A DNA stretch of 26,147 nucleotides from Clostridia bacterium (GCA_900770165.1 CAAGJJ010000032.1:1-26147), one strand, 5' to 3'; counted from the first letter of the stretch, positions 1-7,908 are shown. The notes: a model not told the origin generated them from the letters alone. Made by a program: numbers and translations.

Positions 1-41
1 ACAATCAAAATTAAAATGGTTATCAGTAAAAATATTTTCAT
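1..41 (-). CDS. 5' end of a gene leaving the window; hydrophobic N terminus
   Basis: Only 13 complete codons are inside the window. They read M-K-I-F-L-L-I-T-I-L-I-L-I, a lysine followed by an unbroken hydrophobic run, as in a signal peptide or first membrane helix. The start is chosen because a good ribosome site (AAGGAG) lies ten bases upstream of the ATG at 39-41. The product cannot be named. A rho-independent terminator on the same strand (68-98) sits between this gene and anything upstream, so the gene either has a promoter in 42-75 or is controlled by attenuation at that hairpin. Confidence 0.5.
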   Translation of the reverse strand, partial: MKIFLLITILILI

Positions 42-67
42 TTCCTGAATTCTCCTTTTTTATAAAT

Positions 68-98
68 AAAAAAATTGCCTTGAGTTTTTTCAAGACAA
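68..98 (-). terminator. Hairpin with U-tract upstream of the left-edge gene
   Basis: On the minus strand, TTGTCTTGA (98-90) pairs with TCAAGGCAA (83-75) through nine pairs including one G-U. The loop is six bases and seven T follow (74-68). The plus strand has no T run after this hairpin, so it acts on minus-strand transcripts. It lies 27 bases before the ATG of the left-edge gene, so it may be an attenuator or may end an antisense transcript. Confidence 0.6.
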
Positions 99-103
99 CT
101 TCG

Positions 104-132
104 TTTACATATTTTTATTTTTGCGATATATT
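104..132 (+). promoter_or_regulatory. SigA-type promoter for the small RNA-like unit
   Basis: TTTACA at 104-109 and TATATT at 127-132 are separated by exactly 17 bases. The predicted start is near 139. The only plausible product is the structured, non-coding stretch ending at the 260-292 terminator. Confidence 0.5.
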
Positions 133-138
133 AGTCTA

Positions 139-292
139 TAGAGTTTATCGAAATGTGTCAGATAACCTTCATTGTAAACATTGTAGTTGGCTTAAACCCG
201 CATTATTACTGGGCTTCTTCAAGTCCCTATTGGTTATCCGCACCAATTTTTGTTGGTTTAAATCACACTCTTAATTTGAGTGTGATTTTTTT
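139..292 (+). ncRNA. Candidate structured small RNA, possibly 6S RNA
   Basis: A promoter and a strong terminator bracket about 150 bases with no credible reading frame. The RNA can fold into one long interrupted rod. GATAACC (161-167) pairs with GGTTATC (233-239). Weaker outer pairings run outwards on both sides, including GTG with CAC and AAAT with ATTT. Inside, about 21 unpaired bases on the 5' side face only four on the 3' side. The apex is GGCTT/AAGTCC, or alternatively the GGGCTT-CTTC-AAGTCCC hairpin. A closing stem, an asymmetric open bubble and a terminal stem are the hallmark of 6S RNA, which mimics an open promoter and sequesters RNA polymerase. The primary sequence was not recognised with certainty and the length is somewhat short for Firmicute 6S (about 190), so the family assignment is inference. 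Confidence 0.4.
260..292 (+). terminator. Rho-independent terminator of the small RNA unit
   Basis: AATCACACTC (261-270) pairs perfectly with GAGTGTGATT (278-287) around a seven-base loop. A run of seven T follows. The other strand has no T run, so it is directional. Confidence 0.75.
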
Positions 293-558
293 ATTATATC
301 AAACTTAAATATTTTTTACATATTCAAGCTTTACTTGTAAAATTTATAATTATAAATCTTCTATTGTTTTGTATGTAAAACATTATAATAAAATCTACAC
401 TTACAAACGCTAATATTTATTCATAAAACATATATTAGTAAACATTTTTCTCAAATATTTTCTATTATATCTTCCTTGAATTATTTATTTTTTTATGTTA
501 CTCTATACTCATTATATATTACAAAAAACGAGTAATTCTGTTTAAAAGGAGGATAAAT
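293..558. other. AT-rich gap before citrate synthase
   Basis: No open frame with a ribosome site was found on either strand. The stretch holds a perfect 16-base palindrome (342-357) and several TATAAT-like hexamers, for example 384-389 and 515-520. None has a convincing -35 at the right distance, so the citrate synthase promoter cannot be assigned. It most likely lies at 490-520, giving a leader of about 30 bases. Confidence 0.5.
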
Positions 559-1920
559 ATGAACGCTAATAAATTTTCAGAAATTAGTCCCGACATTATT
601 AACTGGGCTCAAACCTGTAAAGAAAATAACATAGATCCTTCACTATATACAAAATACGAAGTTAAAAGAGGGTTAAGAGATATAAGTGGACAAGGAGTAT
701 TAACTGGTCTAACAGAAATATCGGAAATACACTCATATGATATGAAAAACGGCAAGCTTATTCCCTGCAATGGCAAGCTTTATTACAGAGGTGTTGATGT
801 AGAAGATATTATTGCAGGATTCACTTCTGATAATAGATTTGGATTTGAGGAAGTAACATACCTCTTATTGTTTGGCAAACTTCCAACAAAAGATGAACTA
901 AATAATTTTAATGATGTTTTATCAAAATATAGAACCTTACCAACTGGCTTTGTTAGAGATATAATTATGAAAGCTCCAAGCAATGACATGATGAATACAT
1001 TAGCAAGGAGTGTTTTAACTCTATATGCATATGATAATAATCCAAACGATATCTCAATAGAAAACGTATTAAGGCAATCGTTGCACTTAATAGCTTTATT
1101 TCCTTTGCTATCTGTTTATGGATATCAAGCATATCATCACTACCATGCTGGACAAAGTTTATTTATTCATGCTCCAGAGCCTAAATTATCAACTTCAGAA
1201 AATATTTTGCATCTTTTGCGCCCAGATAGTAAATACACTGAACTTGAAACAAAAATTTTAGATATCGCATTAGTTTTACATGCTGAACATGGCGGAGGTA
1301 ACAATTCAACATTTACAACACATGTTGTATCGTCTTCCGGTACAGATACTTACTCAGTTATAGCCGCATCATTAGGCTCTTTAAAAGGTCCAAAACATGG
1401 TGGTGCAAATATTAAAGTAATTAAAATGTTCGAAGATTTGAAAAATACTATTACCGACTGGGAAGACGAAGACGCTATAAAAGCTTATTTAAATGATCTT
1501 TTAGACAAAAAAGCCTTTGATAAAGCCGGATTAATTTATGGTATGGGACATGCTGTATATTCAATTTCAGATCCTAGAGCTAATGTCTTTAAGGGCTTTG
1601 TAGAAAAACTCTCAAAAGAAAAAAATTTAACTAAAGAGTTTAAATTATACTCATTAATAGAAAAACTCGCACCCGAAGTAATAGCAAAAAGGCGAAAGAT
1701 ATATAAAGGTGTTAGTGCAAATGTAGATTTCTATAGCGGGTTTGTATATAACATGTTAGGTTTACCTTTGGAATTGTACACACCAATTTTTGCAATAGCC
1801 CGTATATCTGGATGGTGCGCACATCGTATAGAAGAACTTGTCAATGCAGGAAAAATAATTAGACCTGCTTACAAAAGTGTTAAAAAGCACGTTACTTACT
1901 CACCTTTAAATGAAAGATAA
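559..1920 (+). CDS. Citrate synthase, long clostridial form
   Basis: This enzyme condenses acetyl-CoA and oxaloacetate to citrate in the cytoplasm, feeding 2-oxoglutarate and glutamate synthesis. All three catalytic positions are visible: His244 in HAEHGGG (241-247), His280 in GPKHGGAN (277-284) and Asp390 in NVDFYSG (388-394). The GMGHAVYSISDPRA segment (328-341) carries the expected substrate-binding residues. At 453 residues it is longer than the roughly 370-residue Bacillus CitZ type because of an N-terminal extension of about 65 residues and an insertion around residues 185-205 rich in His and Tyr. The ATG has a perfect AAAGGAGG six bases upstream. No aconitase or isocitrate dehydrogenase gene is adjacent. 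A 2-methylcitrate synthase activity cannot be excluded. No terminator follows, so it may be co-transcribed with the small gene at 1996. Confidence 0.93.
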   Translation: MNANKFSEISPDIINWAQTCKENNIDPSLYTKYEVKRGLRDISGQGVLTGLTEISEIHSYDMKNGKLIPCNGKLYYRGVDVEDIIAGFTSDNRFGFEEVTYLLLFGKLPTKDELNNFNDVLSKYRTLPTGFVRDIIMKAPSNDMMNTLARSVLTLYAYDNNPNDISIENVLRQSLHLIALFPLLSVYGYQAYHHYHAGQSLFIHAPEPKLSTSENILHLLRPDSKYTELETKILDIALVLHAEHGGGNNSTFTTHVVSSSGTDTYSVIAASLGSLKGPKHGGANIKVIKMFEDLKNTITDWEDEDAIKAYLNDLLDKKAFDKAGLIYGMGHAVYSISDPRANVFKGFVEKLSKEKNLTKEFKLYSLIEKLAPEVIAKRRKIYKGVSANVDFYSGFVYNMLGLPLELYTPIFAIARISGWCAHRIEELVNAGKIIRPAYKSVKKHVTYSPLNER

Positions 1921-1995
1921 TTCTTAGTTTAAAATAAATAAAAAAGGATATCCTACTATTGAACACCACTAATATATTTATTAGGAGATGATAGT

Positions 1996-2169
1996 TTGGT
2001 TTATCCTTACAATGAAAAATACGACTTTATTGAAAGCGAAAAGGTTAAAGAAATCGCTATGACTCTTAGAGAAGAAGGCGACGATGAAATTCAGTCTGAC
2101 GTAAACGGAAGTTATACCGGTATGACAAACGACGGAGAAGTTCCCGTTCAAGACGCTGATGACCTTTAA
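1996..2169 (+). CDS. Small acidic protein of unknown function, TTG start
   Basis: This 57-residue frame begins at TTG, eight bases after AGGAGATGAT, a strong ribosome site, and stops just before a terminator hairpin. The product starts M-V-Y-P-Y-N-E-K-Y-D and ends V-Q-D-A-D-D-L. It is very acidic, with 17 Asp or Glu against four Lys or Arg, has no membrane segment, and contains D-V-N-G-S-Y-T-G-M (35-43). The ribosome site, codon-like composition (C/G at many third positions, unlike its AT-rich surroundings) and dedicated terminator argue it is real. The D-V-N-G-S-Y-T-G and Q-D-A-D-D-L segments look like those of short conserved hypothetical proteins of Clostridia, from memory and not verified. 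No function is proposed. Confidence 0.72.
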   Translation: MVYPYNEKYDFIESEKVKEIAMTLREEGDDEIQSDVNGSYTGMTNDGEVPVQDADDL

Positions 2170-2172
2170 TAA

Positions 2173-2228
2173 AACGCACAAAGGATCTTGTGTTTACCAC
2201 AGGATTCTTTGTGTGTTATTTTTTTGTT
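2173..2228 (+). terminator. Strong rho-independent terminator after the small acidic gene
   Basis: A long imperfect hairpin pairs AACGCACAAAGGATCTTGTG with CACAGGATTCTTTGTGTGTT around a five-base loop, with seven or eight T after it. It separates the citrate synthase unit from the phosphate operon. Confidence 0.85.
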
Positions 2229-2292
2229 TTCTATTAAAATTTAATTTATAAATAATTACACAACATAATTTAACAATATTCGCTGGTAAGGA

Positions 2293-3171
2293 GTGATTAT
2301 TATTAAAATATATCATATAATATTATCTTTTATATTATCGGTTTTATTTATATTTTCTACAGGATGTGAAAAATTAATATATCCTCTTGATAGTACATCT
2401 TCAAACCATTCATCAGATAATTTAAGCGGACGATTAACTCTTAATGGATCAACATCTATGACTAAGCTATGTAACTCTTTAGGTGAATCATTTATGCAGA
2501 AATATCCCAATATAACTGTTGAAAAATCCGATACTGGATCTGGTGCTTCGGTTAAATCTGTAATGGACGGTACTGCTACTCTTGGTGATTTATCAAGAAA
2601 ATTAAAAGAAGAAGAATTAAACGAGTCTCTTTCCTCTGTAACAATAGCTTTAGATGGAATTGCAGTTATTGTTAATTCTAAAAACAATATAGATGATATT
2701 TCCATGCAAACCCTAATAGACATATTCAGCAAAAAAATATCTAATTGGTCAGAATTAGGAGGAAAAGATACTCCCATTCGATTAATCGGACGAGAAGCAT
2801 CATCCGGTACAAGAGAAGGATTTGAATCTATTTTAGAATCAAGCGCCCCACCAAAATACGATGCAGAATATCCTGAAACAGGTGATGTTGTTTCTAAGGT
2901 TGGAAATGATGAAAATGCTATAGGATACTGCTCTTTATTTTCTGTTTCAGGAAATATAAAGGCACTAAAAATTGATTCTGTTAACATTAGCGAGAGTACA
3001 ATTTCAGATGGTTCTTATCCTATACAAAGACCTTTTATACAAATATATAATAATAGCATAAATAATCCATTAGTCCCTATATGGTTCGATTTCATTGCAT
3101 CCGATGAAGGAAAAGAGCTAATACAAAAAGAAAAACTAGTACCAGTAAAAATTAGTTTTTCTAAGGAGTGA
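2293..3171 (+). CDS. pstS: Phosphate ABC transporter substrate-binding lipoprotein PstS
   Basis: PstS is the extracellular receptor that delivers phosphate to the PstCA channel. A lipoprotein signal peptide ends at F-S-T-G-C, so the mature protein is anchored through that Cys (residue 25 from the GTG). Phosphate-binding loops are visible: L-N-G-S-T-S-M (50-56), D-T-G-S-G-A-S (80-86) and G-R-E-A-S-S-G-T-R-E-G-F (about 166-177). The start is uncertain. The GTG at 2293 overlaps the ribosome site AAGGAGTGAT (2288-2297) and is too close to use it. The best-spaced in-frame codon is ATT at 2302, eight bases after AAGGAG, which would give a textbook M-K-I-Y-H-I-I-L signal peptide. TTACAC (2256-2261) and TTAACA (2270-2275) upstream resemble Pho-box half sites but are spaced 14 rather than about 11 bases. 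First gene of pstSCAB-phoU; its stop touches pstC. Confidence 0.93.
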   Translation: MIIIKIYHIILSFILSVLFIFSTGCEKLIYPLDSTSSNHSSDNLSGRLTLNGSTSMTKLCNSLGESFMQKYPNITVEKSDTGSGASVKSVMDGTATLGDLSRKLKEEELNESLSSVTIALDGIAVIVNSKNNIDDISMQTLIDIFSKKISNWSELGGKDTPIRLIGREASSGTREGFESILESSAPPKYDAEYPETGDVVSKVGNDENAIGYCSLFSVSGNIKALKIDSVNISESTISDGSYPIQRPFIQIYNNSINNPLVPIWFDFIASDEGKELIQKEKLVPVKISFSKE

Positions 3172-3176
3172 TAACT

Positions 3177-4499
3177 TTGAATGATCTAAAAATTCACAAT
3201 AATTTTAACAATATAAAAATAAAAAAATCTATTCCAGTAATACTAGGAATAATATATTTATTAAGTTATTTTTTCCCTTACGTTAAATATGAATTTGCTG
3301 GGTATTTATTCAAAGCTTCTTCACTTGATCTTTTAACATCTAGAGGACTAGCTGTTGAAAATTCAGTTATTATTATACCTATAATAATTAAATTATCACT
3401 AATAACTGGTTTAATATCTACAATATTAGCTATCTCATGCACAATATATAACAAAAATATTGCCTCTGGATTTTTATATATTATATCTTCCCTATGTCCC
3501 CTAATAATTCTTTTATCGAGCAACAATATTCAGTCTTCTGTAATGGCATTAGGAATCTCTTCAATAAATATAAAATATCTAACTTCATTCATATTATCAA
3601 TTATTATAGGATTAATATCTGCTATATTTACTATATCAATAAATGGTACAGAAAAGCTTGCAGAAATTATATTTCTAGTTTTTTCGTGTGTTTCAATAGG
3701 AGCAGTAATTATTATAACAGTTTACATGTTTGTAGCTGGAATACCCGCAATATCTGAAATAGGCTTATTGCAATTTTTATTTGGTACACATTGGGAACCT
3801 TTTAATAACCAATATGGAATTTTATATTTAATAATATCTTCTATAATAGCAACATTAGGGGCTATCTTAATAGGAGTCCCAATAGGCTTATTAACCGCTT
3901 CATATTTATCTGAAATAGCTTCAAGAAGATTAGCAAATATAATTCGTCCTGCTGTTCAACTGCTAGCTGGAATTCCTTCTGTTGTGTATGGCTTTTTTGG
4001 TATGTTGATAATTGTTCCAGCTATTAGAAACATTTTTCCAAGCAGCTTAGGCGATAGTCTTTTAGCAGTTATAATTATATTATCTATTATGGTTCTCCCA
4101 ACTATAATAAGCACAAGTGAAACATCATTAAGAGCTGTACCAAATACTTACAGAGAAGCTGCATTGTCTTTAGGTACAACTCCCACCAAAACAATCTTTA
4201 AAGTAACCATACCAGCTGCAAAATCAGGCATTCTTTCTGGTGTAATTTTAGGCGTAGGAAGAGCAATTGGAGAAACAATGGCAGTTATAATGGTTGCTGG
4301 GAATGTTGTTAATATGCCATCTTTACTTAAAACTGTTAGATTATTAACTACAGGTATAGTTTTAGAAATGTCTTACTCCTCGGGTATTCATAGACAAGCC
4401 TTGTTTGCAATAGGATTAATACTATTTATTTTTATAATGATAGTCAATATTTCATTTACTGCAATATCTAAAAGAGGAGTGAATATGAATGGCAAATGA
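3177..4499 (+). CDS. pstC: Phosphate permease subunit PstC with extra N-terminal membrane domain
   Basis: One of the two membrane channel subunits of the phosphate importer. The TTG at 3177 is preferred: it sits eight bases after AAGGAG (3163-3168), whereas the in-frame GTG at 3168 lies inside that ribosome site and overlaps the pstS stop. The usual PstC core starts near residue 160 and holds the EAA-type coupling motif E-A-A-L-S-L-G-T at about 327-334, followed by I-P-A-A-K-S-G-I. Ahead of it are about 155 residues with roughly four hydrophobic segments (near 18-40, 64-90, 98-115 and 135-156), which normal PstC proteins of 290-320 residues lack. Its 3' end overlaps pstA by 11 bases, indicating translational coupling. 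The function of the extension is unknown. Confidence 0.93.
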   Translation: MNDLKIHNNFNNIKIKKSIPVILGIIYLLSYFFPYVKYEFAGYLFKASSLDLLTSRGLAVENSVIIIPIIIKLSLITGLISTILAISCTIYNKNIASGFLYIISSLCPLIILLSSNNIQSSVMALGISSINIKYLTSFILSIIIGLISAIFTISINGTEKLAEIIFLVFSCVSIGAVIIITVYMFVAGIPAISEIGLLQFLFGTHWEPFNNQYGILYLIISSIIATLGAILIGVPIGLLTASYLSEIASRRLANIIRPAVQLLAGIPSVVYGFFGMLIIVPAIRNIFPSSLGDSLLAVIIILSIMVLPTIISTSETSLRAVPNTYREAALSLGTTPTKTIFKVTIPAAKSGILSGVILGVGRAIGETMAVIMVAGNVVNMPSLLKTVRLLTTGIVLEMSYSSGIHRQALFAIGLILFIFIMIVNISFTAISKRGVNMNGK

Positions 4500-5370
4500 T
4501 AATCGTATACCCTCTTTATATAGAAAAAAGATAAACGCTTCAGACCTAATTCTAAAAGGATTAATATATTTATCTGTTATTATAACATTGGCTACACTAA
4601 TTGGTATACTTCTTTATATTCTTATAAATGGGCTACCACACATATCTTGGAGATTTATTTCAACACCATATTCAGAAATAAATGAAAGCATAAATGGTAT
4701 ATTACCAATGATAATAAATACTCTTTATATTGTAATTATAACAATATTTATATCTGCTCCAATTGGAATTTCCTCAGCAATTTATTTAACTCAATATGCA
4801 AAACAGGGTAAATTTGTGAAATCTATTAGATTCACAACAGAAGTTTTAGCTGGTATTCCTTCAATAATATTTGGTCTTTTTGGCTATACAATATTTTGTA
4901 CAATCTTTAATTTAGGCACTTCTATAATTGCCGGATCTCTAACAATGTCACTATGTATACTTCCCATTATTATAAGAACCACAGAAGAATCTTTAGTTTC
5001 TGTTCCAAAATCTTACAAAGAAGGGGCTATTGCATTAGGGGCTGGAAAGTTTAAAGTTATACTAGGGTTAGTTCTTCCCTGTGCTATGCCTGGAATTTTA
5101 ACTGCTATAGTTTTATCTATGGGACGAATAGTAGGTGAATCTGCCGCACTTTTGTATACATCCGGTATGGCTTATAACATGCCTAAAAGTATTACAAAAC
5201 ATTTATTTAATAGCGGAAGAACTTTAACATTACACTTATACCAAAACGCAAAACAAGCAACAACCGAAGATGCTTTTAGTATTGCGTTTGCAACTGCAGC
5301 AGTACTTTTAATTTTAATATTTATTTTAAACACACTGGCCAATATACTTTCACGCTATTTTAAAAAATAA
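4489..5370 (+). CDS. pstA: Phosphate permease subunit PstA
   Basis: Second membrane subunit of the phosphate importer, pairing with PstC. It has the expected 293 residues with about six hydrophobic helices. The coupling segment E-G-A-I-A-L-G-A-G-K-F (about 178-188) contacts PstB, and G-R-I-V-G-E-S-A-A-L-L (about 212-222) is the PstA counterpart of the G-R-A-I-G-E-T-M in PstC. The ATG has GAGGAG nine bases upstream, inside the end of pstC. The subunit is of ordinary length, so the extra domain in this system is confined to PstC. Confidence 0.94.
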   Translation: MANDNRIPSLYRKKINASDLILKGLIYLSVIITLATLIGILLYILINGLPHISWRFISTPYSEINESINGILPMIINTLYIVIITIFISAPIGISSAIYLTQYAKQGKFVKSIRFTTEVLAGIPSIIFGLFGYTIFCTIFNLGTSIIAGSLTMSLCILPIIIRTTEESLVSVPKSYKEGAIALGAGKFKVILGLVLPCAMPGILTAIVLSMGRIVGESAALLYTSGMAYNMPKSITKHLFNSGRTLTLHLYQNAKQATTEDAFSIAFATAAVLLILIFILNTLANILSRYFKK

Positions 5371-5384
5371 AGAGGGAGAATTTT

Positions 5385-6140
5385 ATGGAATCTAAATTAT
5401 CAATTAAAAATCTTAATCTTTTTTATGGCGACTTTCATGCTTTAAAAAATATATGTTTAGAGATTCCTAAAAATAAAGCCACAGCTTTTATAGGTCCATC
5501 TGGTTGCGGTAAATCAACCTGTTTAAAAACAATTAACCGAATGAACGACTTAGTAGATAACTGCAAAATAACTGGTAAAATTACAATAGATGGAGAAGAT
5601 ATTTATAGTTCTAAAATAGATATTACCCTTTTAAGAAAGAGAGCTGGAATGGTATTTCAAAAACCAAATCCATTTCCAATGAGTATATACGATAACATAG
5701 CTTATGGACCAAGAGTTCATAAAATAAAAAATAAACAAAAGTTAAATGAAATAGTAGAGAAATCATTATCTGCTGCTGCTTTGTGGGATGAAGTTAAAGA
5801 CAGACTAAAGAAACCGGCATTAGGGTTATCTGGTGGGCAACAACAAAGGTTATGTATAGCCAGAGCTCTTGCAGTTTCACCAGATATAATTTTAATGGAC
5901 GAACCAACATCTGCACTAGATCCAATATCTACACTTAAAATAGAAGATTTAATAGAAGAATTAAAGAAAAAATACACTGTAATAATAGTAACTCATAATA
6001 TGCAGCAAGCTGCAAGAATTTCTGATATGACAGCATTTTTTCTAATGGGCGAAATTATTGAATACTCTAAAACATTAAATATGTTTAATCGCCCAAAAGA
6101 TAAGCGAACAGAACAGTATTTAACTGGTAGATTCGGATAA
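5385..6140 (+). CDS. pstB: Phosphate transporter ATPase PstB
   Basis: This cytoplasmic ATPase powers phosphate import as a dimer on PstC/PstA. In order: Walker A GPSGCGKST (37-45), the Q-loop F-Q-K-P-N-P-F-P-M-S (91-100, characteristic of PstB), signature LSGGQQQ (148-154), Walker B I-I-L-M-D-E with Asp172 and Glu173, and the switch His in V-T-H-N-M. The length of 251 residues is normal. AGGGAG precedes the ATG, and only 14 bases separate it from pstA. All motifs are intact, so the transporter should be active. Confidence 0.96.
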   Translation: MESKLSIKNLNLFYGDFHALKNICLEIPKNKATAFIGPSGCGKSTCLKTINRMNDLVDNCKITGKITIDGEDIYSSKIDITLLRKRAGMVFQKPNPFPMSIYDNIAYGPRVHKIKNKQKLNEIVEKSLSAAALWDEVKDRLKKPALGLSGGQQQRLCIARALAVSPDIILMDEPTSALDPISTLKIEDLIEELKKKYTVIIVTHNMQQAARISDMTAFFLMGEIIEYSKTLNMFNRPKDKRTEQYLTGRFG

Positions 6141-6155
6141 AATTAGGAGGTAAAA

Positions 6156-6812
6156 ATGCCTAGAAAATTATTCCTTAAAAAATTAAAATCTCTAAATGAA
6201 AAGGTAAGCCAAATGGGCTCAGAAGTTGAAAACAAAATAGAGCAAACAATAAAAGTCTTAAACGATATGGATATGGACACCGCAAAGGATGTTTATCAAA
6301 CCGATAATATAATAGATAAAATAGAACACAGTATAGAAAAATATTGCATAAACTTATTTGCTTTAGAACAGCCAATTGCAGGAGACTTAAGAACAATAAC
6401 TGGATGTTTAAAAATTATCACAGACCTCGAAAGAATAGCTGACCAGTGCGCAGATATATGTGAAATTATTATAAACGACGGAGTTAATAAAACAAGTACA
6501 TGTTTTGAAGATATAAAAGACTTATTAGATTCAGTCCATAAGATGTTTCTAAAAACAATGGAAACTTTCTCACAGCAAAACACCGATAATGCTATATCTA
6601 TTTGCAAAAGTGATGACGATATAGACAATAAATATTCAGAAATAGTCTATTCTACATGTGAAAACATGAAAAAAGGATCGGAAGATATAATGGGAGATAT
6701 GAGCCTTGTATTTATAAATAAATATATAGAAAGAATAGGTGACCACTGTACAAATATAGCCGAATGGGTAATTTATATGAAAACAGGCGAACATCCAGAT
6801 TTAAATGAATAA
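6156..6812 (+). CDS. phoU: Phosphate-signalling protein PhoU
   Basis: PhoU links Pst transporter activity to the Pho sensor kinase and limits uptake when phosphate is plentiful. The 218 residues form the usual tandem three-helix repeat. The acidic metal-binding segments are visible as D-L-E-R-I-A-D-Q-C-A-D-I near 90-101 and Y-I-E-R-I-G-D-H-C-T-N-I near 191-202. AGGAGG lies just before the ATG, 15 bases after pstB. No PhoP/PhoR pair is in the window, so the signalling partner is encoded elsewhere. A modest hairpin, TAAGAAA/TTTCTTA (6810-6828), starts at the stop codon but lacks a T run, so read-through into the M23 gene is possible. Confidence 0.95.
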   Translation: MPRKLFLKKLKSLNEKVSQMGSEVENKIEQTIKVLNDMDMDTAKDVYQTDNIIDKIEHSIEKYCINLFALEQPIAGDLRTITGCLKIITDLERIADQCADICEIIINDGVNKTSTCFEDIKDLLDSVHKMFLKTMETFSQQNTDNAISICKSDDDIDNKYSEIVYSTCENMKKGSEDIMGDMSLVFINKYIERIGDHCTNIAEWVIYMKTGEHPDLNE

Positions 6813-6905
6813 GAAAATACATTTCTTATAAAATTCAATCATAATTTATCTTACAGTCATCATATATATTCCTGAATTAACTTAAATTATAGCGCAGGTG
6901 ATTGT

Positions 6906-7907
6906 TTGATAATAAAAACAAAAAGAAATTATGTTATTGTAGGATTCTTGTTTATACTAATGGTATTTAGTTGCATTGTTATTTCTAATTGTATACTCAG
7001 TGAATCTCGAGATACAAATTTAGATGAACCAGAAAAAAAAGATTTTATAAAATATGTGGAATTTAATGTCCCCTATTTTGCACTTGAAAAAGCTATGAAT
7101 ATAGATATAGAATCTCAGAAAGAAGAAATAAAAATAAACTGGATTGAAGTACTAGCTTATCTTTCTGCAAAATATGGAGGAAACTTTAAACAATATAAAG
7201 AAAGCGATATGGAAAATGTTGTATCTGAATTAAAAAATGGCAAAACTATAGAAGAACTTACAAAAAAAATGAAGTGTTATTCATATTACCATGAAGTATA
7301 TACTGCCATATTAGGAGAATACTTGGGCAATTATACAGAAAAAAATTCACAAGAAGAAAAATATGGTCTTAAAGTTTTTTCTCCTATAGCAAAAACATAT
7401 CCATTTAGTCATTGCGATGACTTTGGAACTTCACGATCATATGGATATAAACGTCGACATTTAGGACATGATCTTATGTCCGCAGTGGGAACTCCTGTAA
7501 TAGCAATTGAATCTGGTACAGTTGAAGTACTGGGTTGGAATCAGTATGGCGGCTGGAGAATAGGTATACGAAGTTTCGATAAAAAAAGATATTATTATTA
7601 CGCACACCTACGGCAAAACAGACCATATCACATAGATTTATCTGAAGGTAAAATTGTAAATGCTGGTGACGTTATAGGTTACGTAGGTAGAACAGGATAT
7701 AGTTCAAATGAAAACACTAATAATATTCAAGTTAGTCACCTACATTTAGGCCTTGAATTAGTATTTGATGAAAGTCAAAAAGAATCTAACAATGAAATTT
7801 GGATTAATCTTTACGATATTACACGACTATTAGAAAAAAACAAAGCTCCTGTAACAAGGAATAAAGATACAAAAGAATTTTACGGAATAAATCAAATAGA
7901 ACAATAA
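6906..7907 (+). CDS. Membrane-anchored M23 metallopeptidase (LytM/LytH-like)
   Basis: A zinc endopeptidase acting on peptidoglycan cross-bridges or stem peptides outside the membrane. Residues 8-30 form a single membrane anchor. Residues 50-145 are a mostly helical region of unknown role, and the M23 domain spans about 157-285. Zinc ligands are His185 and Asp189 in R-H-L-G-H-D-L and His280 in S-H-L-H-L-G; His234 (Y-A-H) and His278 are the expected catalytic pair. The C-terminal tail W-I-N-L-Y-D-I follows. TTG is the start, with AGGTG five bases upstream. Its size and anchor resemble sporulation L-Ala-D-Glu peptidase LytH, but this is inference. It lies 93 bases after phoU in the same direction, so shared transcription is possible. 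The next hairpin terminates it. Confidence 0.85.
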   Translation: MIIKTKRNYVIVGFLFILMVFSCIVISNCILSESRDTNLDEPEKKDFIKYVEFNVPYFALEKAMNIDIESQKEEIKINWIEVLAYLSAKYGGNFKQYKESDMENVVSELKNGKTIEELTKKMKCYSYYHEVYTAILGEYLGNYTEKNSQEEKYGLKVFSPIAKTYPFSHCDDFGTSRSYGYKRRHLGHDLMSAVGTPVIAIESGTVEVLGWNQYGGWRIGIRSFDKKRYYYYAHLRQNRPYHIDLSEGKIVNAGDVIGYVGRTGYSSNENTNNIQVSHLHLGLELVFDESQKESNNEIWINLYDITRLLEKNKAPVTRNKDTKEFYGINQIEQ

Positions 7908-7908
7908 A

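Noticed and set aside
80..274. 64-codon plus-strand frame in the small-RNA region
   Set aside because: No ribosome site, improbable protein composition rich in Phe, Tyr and Cys, and it spans a promoter and RNA-like structure that explain the region better.
2256..2275. Pho box upstream of pstS
   Set aside because: TTACAC and TTAACA are present but 14 bases apart rather than about 11, and the region is so AT-rich that such hexamers are expected; not listed as a site.
2313..2987. Long minus-strand frame opposite pstS
   Set aside because: It mirrors pstS codons, has no ribosome site, and pstS is unambiguous on the other strand.
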